Shown here: in pieces, positions 43,706 to 52,548 of the stretch | How the letters are laid out: every line of letters starts with the position of its first letter | Position numbering within the stretch: position 1 is the first letter of the stretch | NCBI RefSeq assembly: GCF_002119685.1 | Contig: NZ_CP021108.1 | Location: 2,604,001-2,668,000, forward strand | Reading direction: 5' to 3' | DNA: 64,000 nt | DNA from: Bordetella genomosp. 8 | GTDB taxonomy: Bacteria > Pseudomonadota > Gammaproteobacteria > Burkholderiales > Burkholderiaceae_B | Made by a program: the position numbers and the translations under genes | Notes under the pieces: model-generated | The model's database searches: none | What the model saw: only the letters and a program-made list of their open reading frames with translations | Told to the model about the DNA's origin: nothing

Positions 43706-45226
43706 ATGTGTGGAATCGTCGGCGTCGTGGGGCGCAATCCCGTCAACCAACTGCTCTACGACAGCCTCCTGCTGTTGCAGCACCGCGGGCAGGATGCGGC
43801 CGGTATCGCCACGGCGCAGGGTAGCCAGTTCAATCTGTTCAAGGCGCACGGCCTCGTCCGCGACGTCTTCCGCACCCGGAACATGCGCGCGCTGCCCGGC
43901 AACAGCGGCGTCGGCCAGGTCCGCTATCCGACCGCGGGTTCCAGCGCCAGCGAAGAGGAAGCCCAGCCGTTCTACGTCAATGCCCCTTTCGGCATCATGA
44001 TGACGCACAACGGCAATCTGACCAATTGGCGAGAGTTGCGCGAATCCCTGTTCCGCGTCGACCGCCGCCACATCAATACCAATTCCGATTCCGAGGTCCT
44101 GCTGAACGTGCTGGCCCACGAACTGCAGTCCGCGGCGAATGGCATTTCGCTGGATGACGACGCGATGTTCCGCGCGGTCACGGCGGTGCACCGGCGCGTG
44201 CGTGGCGCCTACGCGGTGGTGGCGCAGATCGCCGGCTACGGCCTGCTCGCTTTCCGCGATCCCTACGGCATCCGCCCGCTGTGCATCGGCCGGCAGGAAA
44301 ACGAGCAGGGTGACGTCGAATGGATGGTGGCGTCCGAGTCCGTGGCGCTGGAAGGCAGCGGCTTCAGCTTCGTGCGCGATGTGGCGCCCGGCGAAGCCGT
44401 GTTCATCGACCTGGACGGCAAATTCTATAGCCGCCTGTGCGCCGACAATGCCCAGCTCGTGCCGTGCATTTTCGAGTACGTGTATTTCGCCCGCCCGGAT
44501 TCGCTGATGGACGGCGTTTCCGTCTACGACGCCCGCCTCCGCATGGGCGAGTACCTTGCCGACAAGGTGGCGCGCAGCATGCGCCTGGGCGATATCGACG
44601 TCGTCATGCCGATTCCCGATTCTTCGCGTCCGGCCGCCATGCAGCTGGCCGCCCGCCTGAACCTGGATTATCGCGAAGGCCTGATCAAGAACCGCTACGT
44701 TGGCCGGACGTTCATCATGCCGGGGCAGGCGGTGCGCAAGAAGTCGGTGCGGCAGAAGCTCAACGCCATCGGCCGCGAATTCCAGGGCAAGAACGTGCTG
44801 CTGGTGGACGATTCCATCGTGCGCGGTACGACCAGCCGGGAAATCGTCGAAATGGCGCGCGCTGCCGGAGCCAACAAGGTGTTCTTCGCCTCCGCCGCGC
44901 CCCCCGTGCGTTTCCCCAATGTCTATGGCATCGATATGCCGACGCAGCGCGAGCTCATCGCCACCGGCCGCAGCGACGAGGAAATCGCCCGCACCATCGG
45001 CGCCGATGCCCTGGTCTACCAGGACCTGGACAATATGCAGCAGGCGGTGCGCGACCTGAATCCCGCCATGTCGCGTTTCGAGGCGTCCTGCTTCGACGGC
45101 CAGTACATTACCGGCGACATCACGCCGGAATACCTGGAGCGCCTTGGCCAGAGCCGGGGCGAGGCCGACGAAGAGGCGCGTGGCGGGCTGTTGTTCAACA
45201 TGGGCTACGCCGCCAACGACGCCTGA
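43706..45226 (+). CDS. purF: PurF, amidophosphoribosyltransferase
   Basis: 506 residues starting MCGIVGVVG, so Cys2 is the N-terminal nucleophile of the glutaminase domain once Met is removed, with no propeptide. HRGQDAAGIA and THNGNLTN belong to that domain; the phosphoribosyltransferase domain has the PRPP loop VLLVDDSIVRGTTS from residue 364 (Asp368-Asp369). It makes 5-phosphoribosylamine, the first committed step of purine synthesis. SD CAGGAAA upstream. The enterobacterial form is 505 residues. A strong terminator follows. Confidence 0.98.
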   Translation: MCGIVGVVGRNPVNQLLYDSLLLLQHRGQDAAGIATAQGSQFNLFKAHGLVRDVFRTRNMRALPGNSGVGQVRYPTAGSSASEEEAQPFYVNAPFGIMMTHNGNLTNWRELRESLFRVDRRHINTNSDSEVLLNVLAHELQSAANGISLDDDAMFRAVTAVHRRVRGAYAVVAQIAGYGLLAFRDPYGIRPLCIGRQENEQGDVEWMVASESVALEGSGFSFVRDVAPGEAVFIDLDGKFYSRLCADNAQLVPCIFEYVYFARPDSLMDGVSVYDARLRMGEYLADKVARSMRLGDIDVVMPIPDSSRPAAMQLAARLNLDYREGLIKNRYVGRTFIMPGQAVRKKSVRQKLNAIGREFQGKNVLLVDDSIVRGTTSREIVEMARAAGANKVFFASAAPPVRFPNVYGIDMPTQRELIATGRSDEEIARTIGADALVYQDLDNMQQAVRDLNPAMSRFEASCFDGQYITGDITPEYLERLGQSRGEADEEARGGLLFNMGYAANDA

Positions 45227-45247
45227 TCGCCAGCCGCGCAGGTACGG

Positions 45248-45285
45248 AAACGGCGGACCGGGAATACCCGGTCCGCCGTTTCGTT
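45248..45285 (+). terminator. Intrinsic terminator after purF
   Basis: A perfect 15-bp stem (AAACGGCGGACCGGG / CCCGGTCCGCCGTTT) with an AATA loop, 21 bp after the purF stop, followed by CGTTTG. The A-rich 5' arm and T-rich 3' arm also allow it to work for the opposite strand. Confidence 0.88.
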
Positions 45286-45319
45286 TGAGCGACGCCTTGT
45301 CCGTACGTGCGGGTGGTCG

Positions 45320-45361
45320 GGTGCGGCCGGCCAGGTGCGGCCGGCTAGTGCGGCCGGCTCA
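45320..45361. repeat. Inverted copy of the 14-bp repeat before the dsbB stop
   Basis: Three units of GGTGCGGCCGGCCA / GGTGCGGCCGGCTA / GTGCGGCCGGCTCA, the reverse complement (rotated) of the unit at 35172-35236. A degenerate unit may precede at 45306. The array ends exactly at the dsbB stop codon, again between convergent genes. Confidence 0.85.
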
Positions 45362-45832
45362 GGCGCGGCGCAGCAGCGCGCGCAGGCTCAAAAGCGCCAG
45401 GATGGCGAACAGCACCAGGCTCCAGACCGCGTATTCGACGCCCAGCACCTTTACCGCGGCGTCCATGCAGGTGGCATAAATCCCGAACACGGACGGCAGC
45501 GCCGCGTCCAGGCCGCTGCCGGCGATGAACTTGTCGGCGAAGGTCTGCGCGCACGACAGTAGTTGCGACGCCACGGTGTACTGGTAATAGGCGGCCCATA
45601 CGCCGCACAGCGACAGGATCAGCCCCAGCAGCGCACCCACGCGCCGCAGCACCGGTCCCAGGAAGGCCAGCACCAGGCAGACGATGCCGATGACGATATA
45701 GATCAGCCGCTGCAGCACGCACCACGCGCAGGGTTGCAGGCCGAAAGCGTATTGGGACACCAGCGCGATGCACACGGCGCCGAAGGCCAGGATGGCGATC
45801 AGTACCAGGGTGCGTTGCGAAGTCGACATCAT
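45359..45832 (-). CDS. dsbB: DsbB, disulfide bond oxidoreductase
   Basis: 157 residues with four TM helices. The first periplasmic loop holds CAWC (Cys35-Cys38) and the second loop Cys94 and Cys122, the four redox cysteines of DsbB. QR after the first pair (Gln41-Arg42) fits the quinone-site arginine. DsbB reoxidises DsbA and passes electrons to quinone. The coding end abuts the 14-bp repeats. dsbB stands alone here; no dsbA is near. A neighbouring marC-type gene on the same strand lies 43 bp upstream. Confidence 0.95.
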   Translation of the reverse strand: MMSTSQRTLVLIAILAFGAVCIALVSQYAFGLQPCAWCVLQRLIYIVIGIVCLVLAFLGPVLRRVGALLGLILSLCGVWAAYYQYTVASQLLSCAQTFADKFIAGSGLDAALPSVFGIYATCMDAAVKVLGVEYAVWSLVLFAILALLSLRALLRRA

Positions 45833-45875
45833 GATGTTTCTTATCCTGTAACGTCGGAAAGGAAGGGAAGCGGTA

Positions 45876-46592
45876 TCACTGCGCGGTGCCGGCCGCGCTG
45901 GCTGTGGCGGCTTCGACCATCACGCTCAACAAGAGTTCATGCACACCGTCCCAGACGATCTGCACACCCAGGCATAACAACACGAAAGCCGACAGCCGCA
46001 TGAATACCGCCGTGCCGTTATCTCCCAGCCTGTACAGGAATTGGGCGGCGAAACGCAGGCAGACGTACAGCGTCAACGCGGTAACCAGGATGCCGGGCAG
46101 CGAGCCGACCAGCCTGACCAGGCTGACGATACGGTCCGGTTCGCGCAGGGAAGCGCCGACCGTGATTGCGGCGGCGATCGAGCCGGGCCCGCAGGAAATC
46201 GGGAAGGTGAGCGGATAGAAGGCGCGCGCCTTGGCCATTTCCGGCGTGAAGGACTCGGCGGCGCGGGCGGCGCTTTGCGCCCCGGCATCGGGCGAGTTCA
46301 CCAGGCGCCACGCGCTGGCGATGACCAGCAGCCCGCCGCCTACGCGGACGATCGCCAGGGACAGTCCGAAGAAACTCAAAAGCACGTTGCCCGCCACCAT
46401 CGCGATGGTCAGCATCACGCCCACATTGATGGCCACCCGCTTGGCCAGCGCCGTGCGCGTGGCATTGGAAGCGCCTTCGGTCAGCGTCCAGAAAATGGGC
46501 GCGACGGCCGGAGGATTCAGGAAAGGCAGCAGGGTGGCCAGCGCGAACAGGAAGCTGCGACCAAATACCAGCAGATAGTCGTGCGCGAGCAT
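45876..46592 (-). CDS. MarC/YhgN-family membrane protein
   Basis: 238 residues with six hydrophobic segments spread along the protein and the MarC-type sequences ATLLPFLNPPAVAPIF near the N-terminus and FPLTFPISCGPGSIAAAIT-like YPLTFPISCGPGSI in the middle. Members are inner-membrane proteins of unresolved function; the older link of MarC to multidrug resistance has not held up. Preceded by a 331-bp spacer after glnD that probably holds its promoter. Confidence 0.9.
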   Translation of the reverse strand: MLAHDYLLVFGRSFLFALATLLPFLNPPAVAPIFWTLTEGASNATRTALAKRVAINVGVMLTIAMVAGNVLLSFFGLSLAIVRVGGGLLVIASAWRLVNSPDAGAQSAARAAESFTPEMAKARAFYPLTFPISCGPGSIAAAITVGASLREPDRIVSLVRLVGSLPGILVTALTLYVCLRFAAQFLYRLGDNGTAVFMRLSAFVLLCLGVQIVWDGVHELLLSVMVEAATASAAGTAQ

Positions 46593-46923
46593 GGGGAAAG
46601 GTGGCCTGGCCGACGAGGAAAGGTCGATTGTAAGCGTCGACCGTTCGTTCCGGCCACGTCAACGTGGATGTAAGGCGCTATCCGAACCCGCAATTCCACG
46701 TCGGATTTCATCCACGCCCCGCGCCATACGAGGATGCCGCCCAATCCAGGACGCCGAGGATCCGGGCGGGCGGCCAGCCCTCCGCCGGTCCTCCAGCGTC
46801 GGCACGCGACGCCGCAACGTGTCGCAGGTGCTGCTTGACCCGGGACGCCGAGGATCCGGCTCCGCCGGTCCTCCAGCGTCGCCCCCCTTGGGGGGAAGCG
46901 CGCAGCGCTTCGGGGGGGGACCC
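46593..46923. other. 331-bp glnD-marC spacer with repeated hairpins
   Basis: No gene. From the glnD side: CCCCCC-TT-GGGGGG (46882-46895), AAGCGC-GCA-GCGCTT (46896-46910) and a second G-run (46912-46919); then two copies of a hairpin-forming element (46843-46880 and 46749-46800); then a spaced inverted repeat CGTGGATG / CATCCACG (about 46670-46717). On the minus strand TACAAT (46627-46632) could be the -10 of the marC-family gene, but no good -35 is seen. Confidence 0.7.
46749..46880. repeat. Two direct copies of a hairpin element downstream of glnD
   Basis: Copy A 46749-46800 (52 bp) and copy B 46843-46880 (38 bp) both begin GGACGCCGAGGATCCGG and end CCGCCGGTCCTCCAGCGTC; A has 14 extra bases in the loop. 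The ends pair (GACGC...GCGTC, GAGGA...TCCTC, CCG...CGG), so each copy can fold as a stem-loop. This resembles a dispersed REP-type element. Confidence 0.8.
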
Positions 46924-49566
46924 TCAAGCAGCCGCGCGCTGCGTCCCGTCGCCCGACAGCGCGTCCAGGATGGCGCGCTCGAACTGCATTTGCGAGCGGG
47001 GCCGTTCCAGGGTCGAGCCTTCGATGATGAAGACGTCTTCCACACGGTCGCCCAGCGTCATGACCTTGGCCATCTGCAGATTCACGCCATGGCCGACGAA
47101 GACCCGCGCCAGGGCATGCAGCAGGCCCGGCCTGTCCGTCGCCGTGACGGAAAGCCGCCAGGATTTGCTGCGGTCGTCCGGCTGCAGTTCGGCTTGCGGT
47201 GGCACCGGGAACACGCGCGACATCCGCGATTGCCGCAGCCGGCCATAGGTCGCGCCGCCGCCCGCCGTCGCCGAAGACGCCGTGCCGGCTTCCTTGAGCC
47301 GCGCGGCCAGTTCGTGTTCGACCAACGACGCCTGCGCGCGCAGGTCGCTCGCGCCATCCGGCAGCAGCACGATAAAGCTGTCCAGCGCCCAGCCATGGCG
47401 TGTGGTATGGATGCGGGCGTCCTGGATGCTCAGCGACTTGGCGTCGAAATAGCCGCAGATCGCCGCGAACAGGTCGGGCGCGTCGCGGGTGTACACCATG
47501 ACCTGCAGTCCTTCGCCCTGTTCGGTGGGCCGGGCCTTGACGACGGCCTGGTCCGGGGCAGGGCGGTGGTACAGGTGGCGTGTATGCCAGGCGATGTCGG
47601 AAGCGTCGTGGCGCAGGAAGTAGGCCACGTCCAGCTGTTTCCAGAAGGCTTCGCGCGCGTCGTCGCGCAAGCCGGCCAGCCGCGTCAGCCGCGCCGCTTC
47701 CGCCTTGCGATGATTCAGCACCGTATCCGCATCGTGATGCGCGCCGCCCAGCGCACCCAGGGTCAGGCGGTACAGGTCTTCCAGCAGCTTGCCTTTCCAG
47801 GCATTCCAGACCTTGGGGCTGGTGCCGCGGATGTCGGCGACGGTCAGCAGGTACAGGGCGGTCAGATGGCGTTCGTCCTTGACCGTGGCGGCGAACTCGC
47901 GCACGACCTCCGGGTCGGACAGATCGCGCTTCTGCGCCACGGTGGACATCAGCAGATGCTGCCGGACCAGGAATTCCACCAGTTCGGCGTCTTCGGGCGC
48001 CAGGCCGTGGTCATGGGCGAACTTGCGCACCTCACGCGCGCCCAGCTCGGAGTGGTCGCCGCCGCGCCCCTTGGCGATATCGTGGAAAAGCGCGGCCACG
48101 TAGAGCAGCCAGTGCCGGTCCAGCTCGGAAATCAGCTGGCTGGCCAGCGGATACTCCTGCGCGTGTTCGGGCATGGTGAAGCGGCGCAGGTTGCGGATGA
48201 CGGTCAGCGTATGCTGGTCCACCGTATAGACGTGGAACAGGTCGTGCTGCATCTGGCCGACGATGCGGCGGAACACCGGCAGGTAGCGCGGCAGGATATT
48301 CAGCATCGTCATGCGGCGCAGCTCGTGCACGATGCCCGCCGGCTGCTGCAGGATCTGCAGGAACAGCCGGCGATTGACCGGATTGCGGCGGAACTGCGCG
48401 TCGATGCGATGACGCGAGTGCCAGATGGCGCGCATGGTGCGCGCCGACATGCCGTTCAGGTGCGGGTGCTGCTGCATGACCAGGAAAGCGCGCAGCAGCA
48501 GCGTCGGATTGCGTTCGAACGCATCGTCGCGAATGATGTCCAGCCGGTCGTGCAAGCTGCGGAAATCGTCATCGATATCGCGCGCGTCGCAGGCCGGGCG
48601 AGGGAACAGCCGTTCTTCGATATTCTGGACCAGGATGGAATTCAGCTGCGTGACCAGGCGCGCCGCCCAGTAATAGCGCTGCATCATCAGTTCGCTGGCG
48701 CGCCGCGTGGCGGTCGCCTTGATACCGTAGATTTCCGCGAGCGCCGGCTGCAGGTCGAACAGCACGCGGTCTTCGCGTCGCTTGGACATCAGGTGCAGCT
48801 CGATGCGCAAGCGCTTGAAGGCCTGCTCGGCGCGCCGCAGGCCGCGCGCTTCCGATGCCGTGAGCAGGCCGGCCTTGGCGATCTCGCGCCAGGTCTCGCC
48901 GAAGCCCGCCGCCCGCGCCATCCACATGATGACCTGCAGATCGCGCAGGCCGCCCGGGGATTCCTTGCAATTCGGTTCGAGCGCGTACGGCGTGTCCTGG
49001 TAGCGCGCATGGCGCTGCTGCATTTCGACCCGCTTGGCGCGGAAGAACACCGCCGGATCCAGGCGCGCCCGCATCGCGGTGTCGAAGGTTTTCATCAGCG
49101 CGCGGTTGCCGGCCAGCCAGCGCGATTCCAGCAGCGCGGTTTCCACCGTGATGTCGGCATCCGCCTCGCGTTCGCAGTCGGCGATGGTGCGCACGCTGTG
49201 GCCCGGCTCCAGGCCCAGGTCCCACAAGGCGGCCACCAGGCGCTCGATGGCGGCTTCCTCATCCTGCGATGGCGGATGCGGCAGCAGGATCAGCAGGTCG
49301 ACGTCGGAATGCGGGTAAAGTTCGCCCCGGCCGTAGCCGCCCACGGCGGCCAGTACGGCACCGGGCGGCAGCGGGCATTGCTTGATCAGGTCGCGCAGGG
49401 TCTGGTCGGTGATCCGGCGCAGTTCATGCAGCAGCGGATCGGGCCGCTCGTGCTCCCGGAAGGCGGCGATGGCGGCATCGCGGCGCTCGCGCATGCGGGC
49501 GCGCAGCGCGGGTAGGCCCGCGGCCGCATCGGGCGCCGCGAGCAGGGATTCGGCTTGCGTACTCAT
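46924..49566 (-). CDS. glnD: GlnD, PII uridylyltransferase / uridylyl-removing enzyme
   Basis: 880 residues. Nucleotidyltransferase domain with GGYGRGELYPHSDVDLL (about 75-92), a PII-UTase linker domain, an HD domain (LFHDIAKGRGGDHSELG) and two C-terminal ACT domains (about 690-770 and 800-870). GlnD adds UMP to PII proteins when glutamine is low and removes it when glutamine is high. All catalytic motifs are intact. It is convergent with nothing and is followed by hairpin-rich spacer DNA; map lies 48 bp upstream on the same strand. Confidence 0.97.
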   Translation of the reverse strand: MSTQAESLLAAPDAAAGLPALRARMRERRDAAIAAFREHERPDPLLHELRRITDQTLRDLIKQCPLPPGAVLAAVGGYGRGELYPHSDVDLLILLPHPPSQDEEAAIERLVAALWDLGLEPGHSVRTIADCEREADADITVETALLESRWLAGNRALMKTFDTAMRARLDPAVFFRAKRVEMQQRHARYQDTPYALEPNCKESPGGLRDLQVIMWMARAAGFGETWREIAKAGLLTASEARGLRRAEQAFKRLRIELHLMSKRREDRVLFDLQPALAEIYGIKATATRRASELMMQRYYWAARLVTQLNSILVQNIEERLFPRPACDARDIDDDFRSLHDRLDIIRDDAFERNPTLLLRAFLVMQQHPHLNGMSARTMRAIWHSRHRIDAQFRRNPVNRRLFLQILQQPAGIVHELRRMTMLNILPRYLPVFRRIVGQMQHDLFHVYTVDQHTLTVIRNLRRFTMPEHAQEYPLASQLISELDRHWLLYVAALFHDIAKGRGGDHSELGAREVRKFAHDHGLAPEDAELVEFLVRQHLLMSTVAQKRDLSDPEVVREFAATVKDERHLTALYLLTVADIRGTSPKVWNAWKGKLLEDLYRLTLGALGGAHHDADTVLNHRKAEAARLTRLAGLRDDAREAFWKQLDVAYFLRHDASDIAWHTRHLYHRPAPDQAVVKARPTEQGEGLQVMVYTRDAPDLFAAICGYFDAKSLSIQDARIHTTRHGWALDSFIVLLPDGASDLRAQASLVEHELAARLKEAGTASSATAGGGATYGRLRQSRMSRVFPVPPQAELQPDDRSKSWRLSVTATDRPGLLHALARVFVGHGVNLQMAKVMTLGDRVEDVFIIEGSTLERPRSQMQFERAILDALSGDGTQRAAA

Positions 49567-49614
49567 ACGGCGGTCCTTCCGGTGTGTCTGGGCGCTGTCG
49601 GCGCGGTTGCGCGG

Positions 49615-50436
49615 CTAGGCGGCCGGTACCGCGACCGCTTCCGTCACGAAGGCGGGCGGCGCCGGCATGCCGGACGACACCGTCAACACTTCGTAGCCCG
49701 TTTCGGTGACCAGGACGGTATGTTCCCACTGGGCCGACAGGCTGTGGTCGCGCGTGACCACGGTCCAGCCGTCCGACAACTGGCGGATCTCGCGGCGGCC
49801 CGCGTTGATCATCGGTTCGATGGTGAAGATCATGCCGGGCACCAGCTTCACGCCGGTGCCGGGCTTGCCGTAGTGCAGCACCTGGGGATCTTCGTGGAAG
49901 CGGCGCCCCACGCCGTGGCCGCAGAATTCGCGCACCACCGAGAAACCGCTGCCTTCCGCGTGCTTCTGGATGGCGTTGCCGATGTCGCCCAGCGTGGCGC
50001 CGGCGCGCACCTGGCGGATGCCCAGCCACATGCATTCGTAGGTGACGTCAGCCAGCCGGCGCGCCAGGATGGACGGTTCGCCGACGTAGAACATCCGGCT
50101 GGTGTCGCCGAACCAGCCATCCTTGATGATGGTGACGTCGATATTCAAAACGTCCCCATTTTTCAGGACCTTGTCGCCGGGGATGCCGTGGCAGACCTGA
50201 TGGTTCACCGACGTGCAGATGGCGCCGGGAAAGGGCGGGTAGCCCGGCGGCGCGTAGCCGACGGTGGCCGACTTGACCTTCAATTCATTGGTCAGGTAGT
50301 CCAGCGCCAGACGGTCCAGCTCGCCGGTCGTGACGCCCGGCTTCACGTAGGGCGTGAGGTAATCCAGCACGCGCGCGGCGTCCTGGCAGGCCAGGCGCAT
50401 TTGGTCGAGTTCGGCGGGGTCGGTGACTATGCCCAT
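49615..50436 (-). CDS. map: Map, methionine aminopeptidase type I
   Basis: 273 residues with the pita-bread metallopeptidase motifs: HGIPG (substrate His), NIDVTIIKDGWFGDTSRMF with the metal Asp residues, EFCGHGVGRRFHEDP with metal His, IFTIEPM and QWEHTVLVT with the metal Glu residues. It removes the initiator Met from nascent chains. Divergent from rpsB, the classic map-rpsB arrangement. An Ala/Pro-rich tail of about 15 residues is present. Confidence 0.98.
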   Translation of the reverse strand: MGIVTDPAELDQMRLACQDAARVLDYLTPYVKPGVTTGELDRLALDYLTNELKVKSATVGYAPPGYPPFPGAICTSVNHQVCHGIPGDKVLKNGDVLNIDVTIIKDGWFGDTSRMFYVGEPSILARRLADVTYECMWLGIRQVRAGATLGDIGNAIQKHAEGSGFSVVREFCGHGVGRRFHEDPQVLHYGKPGTGVKLVPGMIFTIEPMINAGRREIRQLSDGWTVVTRDHSLSAQWEHTVLVTETGYEVLTVSSGMPAPPAFVTEAVAVPAA

Positions 50437-50444
50437 GTATCAGC

Positions 50445-50480
50445 TTGAGGATTGTCTTGGAAAAATAGTAGAATTATAGG
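50445..50480 (+). promoter_or_regulatory. Candidate rpsB promoter
   Basis: An A/T-rich stretch in the map-rpsB space. TTGAGG (50445-50450) is 18 bp from TAGAAT (50469-50474); alternatively TTGTCT (50452) pairs with TTATAG (50474). Either would give a leader of about 200 bases before the rpsB ATG. Confidence 0.5.
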
Positions 50481-50691
50481 CTTCCCTGGAAAAGCAGGGG
50501 AGCTTCACTGTGAAGTCTGATCTGTGAAGGCCGATCTGTGAAGTCTGATCTGTGAAGTCCAATAGAAGTCCAATCGCGCGCCCAGCCAACGAGGGTGTCG
50601 ACGGGAATAGCCGGCAGCGAATCGCGAAAGCGAAAGCCGCTCTTTCCGGACGATGCAGGCCCGGCGCAAGTCCAAACCCTTGGAGAATACT
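50481..50691 (+). promoter_or_regulatory. rpsB leader: hairpin plus 14-bp repeats
   Basis: A stem-loop CTTCCCTG-GAAAAG-CAGGGGAG (50481-50502, one G-U pair) is followed by 3.9 tandem units of TGTGAAGTCTGATC (50509-50563) and then by about 130 bases before the ATG at 50692. S2 represses its own mRNA in E. coli through the rpsB leader; whether this leader works that way is unknown. Confidence 0.6.
50509..50563 (+). repeat. 14-bp tandem repeat in the rpsB leader
   Basis: Units at 50509-50522, 50523-50536 (two changes), 50537-50550 and a partial 50551-50563. Its sequence is unrelated to the CCGGCCGCACCTGG repeat but its period is the same. Confidence 0.9.
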
Positions 50692-51441
50692 ATGTCCCTC
50701 ATGCGTGAAATGCTGGAAGCCGGCGTCCACTTCGGCCACCAGACCCGTTACTGGAATCCGAAGATGGCCCCCTTCATCTTCGGTCAGCGTAACAAGATCC
50801 ACATCATCAACCTGGAACAGACGGTCGGCAAGTACGTCGAAGCCACCAAGTTCGTCAAGCAGCTGGCCGCTCGTGGCGGCAAGATCCTGTTCGTGGGCAC
50901 CAAGCGTGCCGCGCGCGAACTGATCGCCGGCGAAGCCGCCCGCTGCGGCATGCCTTTCGTCGACGCCCGCTGGCTGGGCGGCATGCTGACCAACTTCAAG
51001 ACGGTCAAGACCTCGATCAAGCGCCTGAAGGACATGGAAGCCGTGGTCGCCGAAGGCGGCGCGGAACGCATGATCAAGAAGGAAGGCCTGCTGTTCCAGC
51101 GCGAACTGGAAAAGCTGAACAAGTCCATGGGCGGCATCAAGGACATGAACGGCCTGCCGGACGCGCTGTTCGTGATCGACGTCGGCTACCACAAGATCGC
51201 CATCGCCGAAGCCCGCAAGCTGGGCATCCCGGTCGTGGCCGTGGTCGACACCAACCACTCGCCGGACGGCATCGACTACGTCATCCCGGGCAATGACGAC
51301 TCCGCCAAGGCCATCGCGCTGTATGCCAAGGGCATCGCCGACGCCGTGCTGGAAGGCCGCGAGCAGAACCTGAACGGTCTGGTCGAAGAAGGCGGCGAAG
51401 GCCAGGAAGAGTTCGTCGAAGTGCAAGACGGCCAGGCTTGA
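50692..51441 (+). CDS. rpsB: Ribosomal protein S2
   Basis: 249 residues from ATG at 50692, with GGAG 6 bp before it; an in-frame ATG 13 codons upstream adds residues absent from S2. [31 protein letters not shown], then the S2 body with [20 protein letters not shown] at the C-terminus. S2 binds the 30S head-body junction and helps S1 attach. Followed by tsf after 112 bp containing three palindromes. Confidence 0.98.
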   Translation: MSLMREMLEAGVHFGHQTRYWNPKMAPFIFGQRNKIHIINLEQTVGKYVEATKFVKQLAARGGKILFVGTKRAARELIAGEAARCGMPFVDARWLGGMLTNFKTVKTSIKRLKDMEAVVAEGGAERMIKKEGLLFQRELEKLNKSMGGIKDMNGLPDALFVIDVGYHKIAIAEARKLGIPVVAVVDTNHSPDGIDYVIPGNDDSAKAIALYAKGIADAVLEGREQNLNGLVEEGGEGQEEFVEVQDGQA

Positions 51442-51444
51442 GCA

Positions 51445-51528
51445 GGCGCCCGCGGGCGCCCTGTGCCGGATGCGCTCTGCGGAGCGCATCCCCGAATCGA
51501 AACACAACATGCCCCGGCTTGCCGGGGC
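51445..51528 (+). terminator. Three palindromes between rpsB and tsf
   Basis: GGCGCCCGCGGGCGCC (51445-51460, perfect palindrome); GGATGCGCTC-TGCG-GAGCGCATCC (51468-51491, 10-bp stem); GCCCCGGC-TT-GCCGGGGC (51511-51528, 8-bp stem). None is followed by a proper T-run. They may cause partial termination or mark an RNA-processing site, letting S2 and EF-Ts be made in different amounts. Confidence 0.6.
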
Positions 51529-51553
51529 GTGCTTTAGAAAGAATGGAGCGAAC

Positions 51554-52432
51554 ATGGCTGAAATTTCCGCCTCGATGGTCAAGGAACTGCGCGAGAAGAC
51601 CGACGCGCCCATGATGGAATGCAAGAAGGCGCTGACCGAAGCCGAAGGCGATCTGGCTCGCGCCGAGGAAATCCTGCGCGTCAAGCTGGGCAACAAGGCC
51701 AGCAAGGCCGCCGCCCGCGTGACGGCCGAAGGCCTGATCGGCCTGTACATCTCGCCCGATGCCAAGCAGGGCGCCGTCATCGAAGTCAATTGCGAAACCG
51801 ACTTCGTCGCCAAGAACAACGACTTCGTCGCCTACGTGAACACGCTGGCGGAAATGGTCGCGACCAAGAATCCGGCCGACGTGGCCGCGCTGTCCGAACT
51901 GCCCCTGGAAGGCGGCACGGTGGAAACGGTGCGTACCGCCCTGATCGGCAAGATCGGTGAAAACATCTCGATCCGCCGCTTCGAGCGCATGGAAACCGCC
52001 AACAAGCTGGCCAGCTACGTGCATGGCGGCAAGATCGGCGTGCTGGTGGACTTCAGCGGCGCGGACGGCGTCGGCAAGGACCTGGCCATGCATATCGCGG
52101 CCACCAAGCCCAAGGCGCTGAACGCCGACGGCGTCCCTGCCGCCGACATCGCCACCGAGCGTTCCGTGGCCGAGCAGAAGGCCGCCGAATCCGGCAAGCC
52201 GGCCGACATCGTCGCCAAGATGGTCGAAGGTTCGGTGCAGAAGTTCCTGAAGGAAGTCACGCTGTTGTCGCAGCCCTTCGTCAAGAACGACAAGCAGACC
52301 GTTGAACAGATGCTGAAGGCTGAAAACGCCGGCATCGCGCGCTTCGCGCTGTTCATCGTCGGCGAAGGCATCGAAAAGAAGACCACCGACTTCGCGGCGG
52401 AAGTCGCCGCCGCCGCTGCCGGCCGCGCCTGA
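51554..52432 (+). CDS. tsf: Elongation factor Ts
   Basis: 292 residues from ATG at 51554 (GGAG 6 bp before); 28 upstream codons in frame belong to the hairpin spacer and are rejected. The N-terminal UBA-like part ([20 protein letters not shown]) and the TDFVAKN core motif are intact. EF-Ts recycles EF-Tu by nucleotide exchange. Followed by a terminator-like hairpin before pyrH. Confidence 0.98.
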   Translation: MAEISASMVKELREKTDAPMMECKKALTEAEGDLARAEEILRVKLGNKASKAAARVTAEGLIGLYISPDAKQGAVIEVNCETDFVAKNNDFVAYVNTLAEMVATKNPADVAALSELPLEGGTVETVRTALIGKIGENISIRRFERMETANKLASYVHGGKIGVLVDFSGADGVGKDLAMHIAATKPKALNADGVPAADIATERSVAEQKAAESGKPADIVAKMVEGSVQKFLKEVTLLSQPFVKNDKQTVEQMLKAENAGIARFALFIVGEGIEKKTTDFAAEVAAAAAGRA

Positions 52433-52478
52433 TAAGTTCCGACACAGACTTATCCGTCGCATTGCAGTTCTTTTTATT

Positions 52479-52510
52479 ACAGGCCGGCGCGTGACCGGCC
52501 TGTTTCTTGT
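52479..52510 (+). terminator. Probable terminator between tsf and pyrH
   Basis: ACAGGCCGG-CGCGTGA-CCGGCCTGT followed by TTCTTGTCTT. The stem is strong, and an A/T-rich stretch precedes it. It would end most rpsB-tsf messages, so pyrH needs read-through or its own promoter. Confidence 0.7.
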
Positions 52511-52548
52511 CTTACACTTCCGTCGGATCGTTTCCAGGGATATCGCTC

